This document shows positions 12,618 to 21,450 of a DNA stretch of 64,000 bases, in pieces. Source of the stretch: Desarmillaria ectypa. Its lineage: Eukaryota; Basidiomycota; Agaricomycetes; Agaricales; Physalacriaceae. The notes under the pieces were generated by a model, which saw only the letters and a program-made list of their open reading frames with translations, was not told the DNA's origin and did no database searches. Position 1 is the first letter of the stretch; each line of letters starts with the position of its first letter. A program made the position numbers and the translations under genes. The DNA is taken from positions 3,038,001 through 3,102,000 of the forward strand of contig JAUDYN010000008.1 in assembly GCA_030407005.1 (NCBI GenBank). The letters run 5' to 3'.

Positions 12618-13640
12618 GGGCAAGAAGAATTCTGCGTGGTAGCCTGTGTGGCTGCGCGGTTATCTGCGTGGTTGTCAGCGTGGTTGACAAATATCTGCAT
12701 GGTCGTCAGCACGGTTGACAAATCGCAGAGGCAATAAAGTTCCATTAAATATGACTCAATGCGCTCCGCTCCCTTCTACCATTGTGTTCACTTGGTCATT
12801 TTCTGTTAGTACTGTTATAGGCTCTGAATAAATATCCTTGTAAATTTGTTCAGGAATATCTCTTGCTACCTGTGTGAGACCTCAGACCTCAGATCTCTTC
12901 TTCTGGTATTATCTATGCCGGTTACTTGATATCTTCATCTTGTGCAACTCAGGTTTGGAATAGATGACCTTCAACTCATGGTTCTAACCTCATTCAACCA
13001 TGGTATCTATGTATCTACCTTTCCTCTTCACTACAGAAGTATGGAAACAGATTTATTTCAGGCACTCAATTGGTTGGAAATGCTGTCAATAGGTGTTATG
13101 CAAATATTTTATCTTATGTATTTCATTCCTCTTTCCTTGTCTTTGACAAACTGAAAGCATATCATTTATTCCAGTCAACAATAAGCTCTATACACCATGT
13201 TTATGCTCCTTGTATGTGATATTTGTGATTGGTGATGAGCTCATGCAAACATTTACCTCCTAGGATAAATTTAAACAATATCTACATCACAGGTTGGAGG
13301 AAAACCTGCATGAGCATTGAAACAAAGACTCATTAATTCCTGGAGGAATTATCCCCTTTGATTTTCTCTCAACATATGTTCCAGTGTTTGATGCAAGTGG
13401 TAAGTATCCATTGTAACTCATTGTTTCCCCATACATGGCATGATTGACAGGAGTGTATGGATTTTCTAGGAAATGTGCAATGTTATATTCCAAAACCAGT
13501 AAAAGGAGTTGACACTCCATTGCAGAATTTCAAAGAAACCAAGATTCTCAAACATGAGGTCAAAGCATTGTCAACCCATTGGAACTGAAGGCTACTCCCA
13601 TGCAGCCTGGACCAGACAATTGATCAAGCTCTTTCACCTC
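12618..13640 (+). repeat. Left arm of the long inverted repeat
   Basis: Reverse-complement partner of 20,105-21,035. Anchors include the GCGTGGT array, 'gacctcagacctcagatctcttcttctgg' type sequence near 12,880, and an exon-intron-exon segment near 13,320-13,550. From about 12,830 rightward this arm has lost most CpG, while the right arm retains many. Confidence 0.75.
12640..12726 (+). repeat. Subterminal GCGTGGTTG-type tandem array, left
   Basis: Imperfect repeats of roughly 28-30 bp built from 'tctgcgtggttgtcagcgt' and 'ggttgacaaat', lying directly inside the left terminus. Matching arrays occur in reverse complement at 20,949-21,022 and in altered form at 14,576-14,665. Subterminal motif arrays bind transposase in several DNA transposon families, and I infer a similar role here. 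Confidence 0.6.
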
Positions 13641-14044
13641 ATGTTGGTATTCTCAGACGACTTCTCAAGAATGCAAGTGTAGCACTCATTGATACAGTCC
13701 CAGCAATGAGTTGACTACTTTAGCAAAAGAAGGATATTATTTGCTCTGTTGTTCTGATATCAGGTGGTATCTCACAAGATGATCAAGCAGCCATGAATTC
13801 CTGGTTTGATGACAAGGTTCCAGGAGCAAAGCAAAGTTGCCTCAACTGGATTAGTCTGCTTCCAATGGCTTATTGTTATACTCTCCTTATAGCAAGTCAG
13901 CTAAAAGACACACTATTATCCAGATACTGGAAACAGTGGCTTACTCTCTTACAGAATGCATGGAAGTATATGGATGAGCATACAAGTACCAATTTCACTA
14001 TTATTGACATTGATCTTGAAGCACTCAAAATTTTGGAGTCCTGA
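13320..14044 (+). pseudogene. Unidentified intron-containing gene fragment carried in the inverted repeat
   Basis: A coding-like stretch starts near 13,320 (with IPGGIIPFDFL), reaches VPVFDASG, and is followed by a GTAAGT...ACAG intron (about 13,399-13,450). It then runs through QCYIPKPVKG and TPLQNFKE in shifting frames to a final open segment at 13,793-14,044 containing NSWFDDKVPGA. The same exon-intron-exon order is present reversed at 20,152-20,460, with similar residues (VPVFDTSG, QCYVPKQV). Stops and frame shifts make it a pseudogene. I do not recognise the family; it could be the element's own gene or a captured host gene. Confidence 0.45.
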
Positions 14045-14339
14045 TTATTCAGCCAAAGCAATGAGGCAGGTATAGTGGGTAACCAGCAATGGGGTCTTGA
14101 TGTAGGATGCCATCAAGACAATTGGTGTCCTTACATGTCAGATCATGATGTCAATTATAGAGTTGGAACAGACTCTGAAGTAGAGGTAAGATATTGTTCT
14201 ATGATTAACAGTGGGTGGACTCTGATCTCCAAAGTGTAGCATGGACCACACTATGTGTATGAGGATGGGACTATTCACGAGCATCAAATGAAAGACCCCC
14301 CAAAATGCTCTGCTACTGAGGACTCTAAGGATTACTCCA

Positions 14340-15213
14340 AACCAAGGCCTTAACCAATCCTTAAGAAACAACATTAGGAAATCTAATAACTCAGTTTTAC
14401 CATTATATTGGAACTTGATTACAATTTATCAGACTCATCTTTAGCTACTTTAGACTTATATTATCTAAATTCTTCAATGTCTAGAGTCAATATTTTGAAT
14501 TATTTCTAGATAGCAGATACTTTTATAACAATCAGAAGAGTATAATAACAATGTACTCTCACAAAACAATGATATTCACACCTGCATGGTGCCTGTGTGG
14601 TGCATGTGTGGTGTGCATGGTGGCGTGGTTGGTCAGTGTGGTCATGTGTGGTAAGCCTGTGTGGTAACACACTTGCATGCCACATGACCATGCAGCCATG
14701 CAAGTTCAACCTTTAGTTGAAGTGACTTATTAATTGACTTTACTTTACACATTTATTAATGATAATAGAGTATATCCTGCTCATCATTAATATGTCCTCC
14801 ACAATGCACAGGTCACAATTAGGATGATATCTGATATTTATCAAAAATGATGTTAAATGTTAGTATGCTTTGTGACAGTCAATTAAAAACTTTTGAGCTT
14901 TAGGTTCATGTTTCCAAGGTATGTTTGTATCAGTTATTATACTCCTCTGATAGTTATAATATTATCTCCCACATTAATTATGGAAAACTTTGTAATCAAG
15001 AAATAGTTTGAAAATATTGACTCTAGACTTCAAACAATTTGGATAGTATAAGTCTAAAGCAGCCATATTTTGACTATGAAGATACTTGAAATTAAATGAT
15101 ATATCTAAAGAAGAGTCTGATAAATTAGAGTCAAGTTTTAATATAATGGTAAAACTAAGTTATTAGGTTTGCCAATGCTGTTTCTTAAGGATTGGTTGCA
15201 TAGCCTCAAACAT
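14340..15213. mobile_element. Foldback (inverted-repeat) element
   Basis: About 170-200 bp at the left (14,340-14,510) is matched in reverse complement at 15,000-15,213. Shared blocks include 'aaccaatccttaagaaaca', 'taataact.agttttacc', 'gactcatctttag' and 'ctagagtcaatatttt'. The spacer of about 490 bp holds a TGTGGT-rich array and no coding frame. A MITE-like or foldback transposon nested in the larger structure is the simplest reading. Exact ends and target duplication are unclear. Confidence 0.6.
14576..14665 (+). repeat. TGTGGT-rich tandem array in the foldback loop
   Basis: Repeated 'ctgtgtggt', 'catgtgtggt' and 'gcgtggttggtcagtgtgg' units that resemble the subterminal arrays at 12,640 and 20,949. 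This may be a third set of the same motif or convergent simple sequence. Confidence 0.45.
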
Positions 15214-15342
15214 GGTGTGGTCAATATCAAGTTCAAAATCACCATCCGGCCATCCATCCCATGTCTCATGCAGGTTTTCACCCTTCATCAGATCTAGTAC
15301 TGTATTTTTACCATCATATATTAGGTTGGAATTATTGCCAGT

Positions 15343-15640
15343 TGTTGTAAAAGAGTGTGAAATAGAGGCTATGAGTGCAGTGGTAAACTATGAGACTTGA
15401 CCATGTGTGGGAGGTGGGTGAGAATATTAATCTATATTGTTGGTGGGCTGGTCTGCCTGATATATATACTACAAGGTGGGTACTTCTAGAATATACTATT
15501 ATCTACTAGTGTCCATGTCTGACTCATTGCTGAGTGAGCAGACAGGTGATCAAGTCAAGGAGAAGGTGTGTGAAGGTTTGCATGCTTCAACATTGCTCTG
15601 ATTGCCAGATTGCCATATGTGGCTGAGTGCATCTTCAACA
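15343..15640 (-). repeat. Copia 3' LTR, CpG-free
   Basis: 298 bp, colinear without gaps with 19,803-20,100. It contains no CG dinucleotide. Of 18 differences from the other LTR, 14 are at CpG sites present in the other copy, each changed here to TG or CA. Confidence 0.93.
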
Positions 15641-15651
15641 CTCCTTCTCAA
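15641..15651 (-). promoter_or_regulatory. Copia polypurine tract
   Basis: Read on the minus strand this is TTGAGAAGGAG, abutting the 3' LTR. Purine tracts at this position prime plus-strand DNA synthesis. Confidence 0.6.
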
Positions 15652-18600
15652 GATGGCAATAGGCCTAATTCATGAATGAACTTCTCATGCTTGAGCCTTG
15701 GTAATGCTTTCATAAAAATGTCAGCAACCATTTTGTCAGTGGGGCAATATAATAGTTCAATGACCCTGGATTCTACTTTTTTGCAGACAAAATGATTCTG
15801 CATGTCAAAGTGCTTCATCCACACATGATATTGTGGATTGGTTGTCTTCAAATAACAGAGTAGGTTCTTCTTGGATGTAACCCAATTCAGCTAAGAGATT
15901 GCAATTCCAGATTGCTTAACTTGTTGCATGTGCTAGAGCTGTGTATTCTGCTTCTTGGATAACCATGTGAATGCTCCACCTCCCAACAGGTAGGTGTAGC
16001 CTGAGACTGACTTTCAGTCATCTGGATTGGATGCATAATCTGCATCAGTGTATCCAGCACTGAGAACCTCATGTTCTTTATTGGCTTGGAAGGTGAGCTT
16101 TAAAGTCCTTTGTTCCAGATAGATACCTAAACACTCACTTTACAGCTAACCAGTGTTTAGGACCTGGGTTGTTTGAGAACTGGCTTAACAACTGTATGGC
16201 ATATGCAATGTCAGGCCATGTGCAAATTGCAGCATACATCAATGAGCCAATAGCAGACTGGTATCTGCCTTGGATGGTAGGCTCAACATGTTCATCAGCT
16301 GGTCACTTTCATAGGGTGACATTTGAATCAAGTGGAGTGCTAACAGATGATGCATTGTGGAGGCTGAAACAGGTGAGTATCCCCTTGATGTATTGTTGCT
16401 AGGATAATGAGATGGTGTTGTGGTCACAGTTCCTCTCTATTTCAATTCCAATGATTTTTTTTCACTCTCCCATATCCTTGATGTCAAATAGCCCTGCTAA
16501 CTCCTTTTTTACTCTGTCTAGATCCTCAGGTATTTCTGCAAAGATCAGCAGGTCATCAACCCATACAGTCAGGAATACTGTCCTGCTGTTTTAGACACGT
16601 TTATAGACACAATGGTCAACTTTGAGCTTTGAGAATCCAATGGAGGTGAGTTTCCTATTGAATTCACAGTTCCACTTGCATCCTGACTGTTTTAACCCAT
16701 AAAGGGTCTTGTATAATTTGCAGACACATCCTGATTCATCATTGTAGCCTGGAGGCTGGTGCATGTATATTTCTTCCTTGAGTTCTCCATTGAGGTAAGC
16801 TCCTCTAATGTCCATCCAGCTGATTTCAAGGTTGTTGATGGCAGCTATACCTAGTGTGGCATGAACAGATTCAAGATGGATAACTGGTGCAAATGTTTCC
16901 ATAAAATTGACTCCTGGAATTTATGAGTAGCCTTGTGCTATGAGGTGGGCTTTGTAGCATAGAACTTTTCCATGCTCATCATATTTCTTCACATAGGTCC
17001 ATCTGCAGCCTATGGTTTCACATCCCTCTGGTAGGTCCTTGAGCTTGTAAGTCCCCATTTCTCTAATCATTGACATTTCCTCATTCATAGCCTTCTTTCA
17101 TTCAGGCCATTCTGCTGATTCTTGTGCCTCTGTAAGGATTTGTGGGAAGTTGTCATGATTAATGTGCTTGCTATTACTGGCAATATAGCTTTGAGTTATT
17201 GCAACATTTGTTGATTCTGGGAGATGTTCGGATAGGGCCAATAGAGTTTGTGATGGTGCTGCTTTCCATGCATTGGGGTTGTTGAGCTTCTGGTAGTCAT
17301 GATCACTAGTGGTATGTGAGGTGCATCATAGTGCTTCTTGTGTTGGCTCAGGAGTTTCTTCAGTTTCAGGCTGTAGTGATGTGGTTTGCTGACTTCCTTC
17401 TTCAACTCCCTTTGGCAATGGTGGATTGTTCATCTTTGCTGCCTCCCCCACAAGCCACACATTGTCTGTGCTTTGTTCTATAGCCATGAGCTCAATGAAC
17501 TTGTAGTTCCAGGATTCTCAGATTGTGTGAAATTCTGCATCATAGTATTTGATGACTGTTGCATCCTCTGTGAACCCCACAAAGGTATGTTTCTTTGCTT
17601 TTCCTAAGTTTCTGCCCAGCTTTGAAAGACTGATTCCTTCCCATTTGATCCAGACTGCACAACCAAACTCTTGTAGATGCAAGACATCAGGTTTTCTTCC
17701 TGTCCATGCTTCTTCAGGTGTTTTCCCATCAAGAGCTCATGTTGGTGCACAGTTTCTGATGTATGCTGCATATTCTATTGCTGTCTCCCACAGGAATGAT
17801 GGTATGTTGTTGGCTATCATCATGGCTTGTGCTAGCTCCACTAGTGTGCGATTAAAGTGTTCAGCTACACCATTAGATGAGTGTGCATATGGTGCTAGTG
17901 TGAGTAGTCATATCCCTTTCTTCTTCAACCATTGTTTTACCTCCCCACTAGTGAGTTTCTTTGCATTGTTGACATGTAGTGTCTTTGGTGTGAATCCATG
18001 CTGTGTTTCAATGAAGGTGACATATTCTTCAATCTTCTGGAATGCTTCTGACTTTGATTTCATGAATTCAGGTGTACATCACCAGGTTGCATCATCTGTG
18101 AGCATGATGTTGTATTTTGACTTCTGCAGAGACTCAACTCGGACTGGTCCCCAGATATCACCATGTGTGGTTTCCCCTGATTTCTCACTTTGATGTTTTG
18201 CTTCCTGTGGGAATGGATGAAGAGTCATCTTGGCTTGAATGCAAGCTTCACATTGACTGAGTGGAGGTGAGTTGTCATTGACTATGAACCCTTCCACCAA
18301 TCCTTCCCTCTTCAATCATTCTAACCCTGACTTCCCTAGGTGTCCCATGCATTTGTGCCAAGCATCCCATGTGTTCTTATTTTTGGTGTCGGTGATGTTT
18401 GACTGTTCTCATACAGTATCACATGCTCGAGCATTCATCAAATACAAATGGCATATCTTCTTTCCTTCTGCCAGGATTTTCCCATCCTTTTGGAGAAACT
18501 GGGCTATGCAATTCTTGAATGAAGCTTCCATACCAGCATCATCAAGCCTGCTGATGGAGATTAGATTGTTTATGGCATTCAGTGCATAGAGTGTATCTTT

Positions 18601-19747
18601 CAGTTTGTGAGTGACAGTTTTCCCATTGACTTTGCAGTCTAACAGGACTGTTCCTTGGCCTAGTGCCTGAATGGATATATTTCCGATGCCTGCGATGGTC
18701 ATGGCCTCAAGCAGCTTGAAGTCTATGAAGGTTTCTCAGCAATTGGAGATATGTGAGGTTGTTTCAGAGTCAGATAGCCAGCTGTAGGTGGAGAAATGTG
18801 AGTCAAATTGGGGCTTAGACTCTACATTGTAAGCAGCTTCAACAACATCATCCTTCACATTTCCTGAATCTTTTGCCTGATTAGGTCTTTCCCTCTTCTT
18901 CTTTCCCTGCTTTCTGCCTGGACCTTTCCCTTCTTGGCCACCACCCTTAGACCAATACTGCTGATGTGTGGCCTTGCTTGTGGCAGTTCCAACACTCAAC
19001 ATCATTGGAGACCTTCCCCAATGTGGAGTTCCCTCAGCTGCTTCTGCTGCCTGTCTTTCCATTATTGTGCCCATACATGGCAGCTTCACTTCCACCAGAT
19101 TTTTCGATCCATCAACAGTTCTCTTCAAGAATGATGGCAATGAACTCATGTGATGTGACTGTTGGATTATTTCCAGTGGATCCTAGGTATGCAGATGTGA
19201 ACTGGTCCCACAATTCTGGTAGTGATGATATGAGCAGCATCAGGAAGTCTTCATCAGTGATGATACTCCCCAGCATGCCAAGCTCTTCCTGGATTCGGCA
19301 CATCTATGTGGTGTGCTCGACGATATCTGTGGACTCATCAGCTACAGTGCGGTAAAGACGGCATTGGCATGTGAGTATTCCCAATTTTCCTCTCACTTCC
19401 TTTGCTAATTTAAGCTGCATCCACATTTTGGCCGATGTTTTTGCCCCCACAATGTGTATCATCTGTGAGTCGCTCAACGTGAGCTCGATTTGGGTCTGTG
19501 CTCATCCATCTCCCTCTTCCCACTTTGTGATTTCATCCATTTCTTCCTTAGTTGGCAAATTTGGGTCTGTCGGAACTGGTTTATTCAATGTTCCATTGGC
19601 ATACTTCAACAGGGCTCGTTCTCGCAGGATCGCAGTGACATGATGCTTCCATGGAACCCAGTTGTGCTCCTGGAGTAGCTCAATGCGGAATAATGATGAG
19701 GGTGCAGTGTCAGATATGATATATGTGGGTGGATTGTAGTTCAGCAA
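15648..19747 (-). pseudogene. Copia gag-pol, degenerate
   Basis: Minus-strand relics in order: gag (19,747 to about 19,110; KHHVTAILRERALLKYANG and AKEVRGKLGIL) with in-frame stops; a zinc knuckle near 18,990 reading CWNCHKQGH but lacking the final Cys; protease near 18,770 (WLSDSETTSHI in place of the usual DSGAT); integrase 18,079-18,315 with CEAC, GDIWGP and TDDATW; reverse transcriptase 16,540-16,902 with MDIRGAYLNG, YGLKQSG and a VDD catalytic motif near 16,550 (W in place of Y before VDD); and RNase H 15,648-15,851 (YCPTDKMVADIF). Many stops are consistent with C-to-T change at former CpG codons. No autonomous activity is expected. Confidence 0.88.
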
Positions 19748-19790
19748 GGTAATTAATTACAGTGAGTCTTCTGTAGTTTAGTTAGGGCCG

Positions 19791-19802
19791 GGGCCCATAA
19801 CC
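19791..19802 (-). promoter_or_regulatory. Copia primer binding site, half-tRNA iMet type
   Basis: Directly inside the 5' LTR the minus strand reads GGTTATGGGCCC. This is complementary to the anticodon stem-loop of initiator tRNA-Met (GGGCCCAUAACC), not to a tRNA 3' end. Drosophila copia is known to use an internal half-tRNA iMet primer in the same way. Confidence 0.75.
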
Positions 19803-20100
19803 TGTTGTAAAAGAGTGTGAAATAGAGGCTATGAGTGCAGTGGTAAACTACGAGACTTGACCATGTGTGGGAGGTGGGTGAGAATATTAATCTATATTGT
19901 TGGTTGGCTGGTCTGCCCGGTATATATACTACAAGGTGGGTACTTCTAGAATATACTATTATTTACTAGTGTCCATGTCTGACTCATTGCTGAGTGAGCA
20001 GACAGGTGATCGAGTCAAGGAGAAGGTGCGCGAAGGTTCGCGCGCTTCAACGTTGCTCCGATTGCCGGATTACCATATGCGGCTGAGCGCGTCTTCAACA
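19803..20100 (-). repeat. Copia 5' LTR, CpG retained
   Basis: 298 bp with 14 CG dinucleotides. A TATATATA stretch near 19,921-19,928 could be the promoter TATA box. It is the less mutated member of the LTR pair. Confidence 0.93.
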
Positions 20101-20104
20101 GTGG

Positions 20105-21035
20105 TAGTGAATGCATCCTTAGTGCGGAACTGAAGATATGACCATTCTCCATTATCCTTTGTTTTTGCCAAACTGTCTGGTCCAGGATGCATGGGGAACA
20201 GCCTTCAGTTCCAATGGGACTGATGGAGCTTTGACTTCCTGTTTGAAAAATTTGGTTTCTTTGGATTTCTGTGATGGAGTGTCGGCTTGTTTCACTTGTT
20301 TTGGTACATAGCATTGCACATATCCTAGAAAATGCATGCAGCCCTGTCAATCATGCCATGTATGGTGAATCAATGAGTTAAAATAGATACTTACCACTTG
20401 TATCGAACACTGGAACATGTTTTGAGAGAAAATCGAAGTGGATAATTCCTCCAGGAATTGATTTTGGAGTTACAAGTGTGCCCGTAGTCGGTCCTGCATT
20501 ATTCCATGGACATATGTGTATTTACAGTTCATTTCCTTCTATTTTACCTGTCTATGTACATTCACACTGTCTACAAAACAGTATATATCCGTCGTAGTTG
20601 TACTTTGTGCCTCAGACGTGTCTCACATTCTGAGTGCTTGTCTGAGTTATCTTCTGTATAGATATCTACTTCGCACTCTAACAATTGATGGGTCTTCGTT
20701 TTGATGCTCATGCAGATTTTCCTCCAATCTGTGATGTAGATATTGCTCAAATTTATCCTTTCAGGTGAACATTTGCATGAGCTCTACCAGAAGAAGAGAT
20801 CCGAGGTCTGAGGTCTCACACAGGCAGTAAAAGATATTCCTGAACAAATTCACAAGGATATTCATTCAGAGCCTATGACAGTACTAACACAACGGTAGAA
20901 TGGAACAGCGCATCGAGTTGTATTTAATGGCACTTTTATTGCATCTGTGATTTGTCAACCATGCTGACAACCACGCAGATAGCCACGCAGCCACGCAGCC
21001 ACGCTCCACGCTACCACGCAGAATTCTTCTTGCCC
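20105..21035 (-). repeat. Right arm of the long inverted repeat
   Basis: Reverse complement of 12,618-13,640, broken on its inner side by the Copia insertion. On the minus strand it carries a fragment of the same unidentified gene (20,152-20,460) and, just inside the terminus, the GTGGT-type array at 20,949-21,022. CpG is much better preserved than in the left arm. Confidence 0.75.
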
Positions 21036-21450
21036 TTTCCGAGGTCGCTCTCACTTGGGCCAAGTCCCAAATGAACTATGTAGTTAGATAAATTTAGATC
21101 TGGTACTCCAACGTTTAACACACCAAACGCACAACTCTGCCCAGCTGAAGGGTGTTAGGATGAGCGGTAATTCTCCAGCACTCACCCGGATCTCAGCACG
21201 GAACTTTCGCCTGTTTGCAAGGGTTGTTGTCGTTCAGCTAACTATTCACCTACATGCCGTGTACACTAATAGAAGCAACAAAGAAAGTCCTTGCCTGACA
21301 GCCGATGATCCCGATGACAACTACGATGTGATACACGACATTTGATACTCCAACAAAGGGGACATTGATCAAGGTGTACATTGTCGTCTTCTCATTATAC
21401 TCTAAAGATGCGAAAAAGTCGGAGTAAAATATGGAGCTATATGCGGAACT
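21036..21450 (+). repeat. Direct repeat, copy 2, with about 200 bp extra internal sequence
   Basis: Partner of 11,134-11,335. The extra segment (about 21,145-21,350) lies between the 'gtttaacacac' and 'ttgatcaaggtgtacat' blocks. A minus-strand frame at 21,250-21,573 crosses it and contains a hydrophobic stretch (VSNVVYHIVVVIGIIG) that could be a membrane segment of a degraded gene. The family is not recognised. Confidence 0.6.

Larger units (their letters stand above)
15343..20100 (-). mobile_element. Ty1/Copia LTR retrotransposon, 4,758 bp, degenerate
   Basis: Bounded by two 298 bp LTRs that start TGTTG and end CAACA. Internal order on the minus strand is gag, CCHC-like knuckle, protease, integrase, reverse transcriptase, RNase H, which is Copia order. 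A primer binding site follows the 5' LTR and a purine tract precedes the 3' LTR. Multiple stops and frame shifts prevent expression of an intact polyprotein. The 5 bp flanks are ccagt (left) and gtggt (right), so there is no target duplication, suggesting flank loss or recombination after insertion. Confidence 0.93.
12618..21035. mobile_element. Large inverted-repeat structure, candidate DNA transposon with nested insertions
   Basis: The outer ends are a matching inverted repeat: GGGCAAGAAGAATTC at 12,618 and its reverse complement ending at 21,035. Similarity continues inward for about 0.9-1.0 kb per arm (12,618-13,640 and 20,105-21,035 reversed). It includes a GTGGT-rich tandem array just inside each end and part of an intron-containing gene. 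Homology stops sharply at both outer ends. Inside lie a foldback element (14,340-15,213) and a Copia element (15,343-20,100). Removing Copia leaves about 3.7 kb. I see no clear target duplication (left ...tgtgat, right tttccg...) and no recognisable transposase, so transposon identity is inferred. A simple inverted duplication is the alternative. Confidence 0.5.

Noticed and set aside
12557..12745. Minus-strand frame with repeated HADN motifs
   Set aside because: It is a translation of the subterminal GTGGT tandem array, not a conserved protein.
17549..18193. Plus-strand 214-codon frame and other plus frames across 16,100-19,700
   Set aside because: They are antisense to Copia pol, whose domains are clear on the minus strand.
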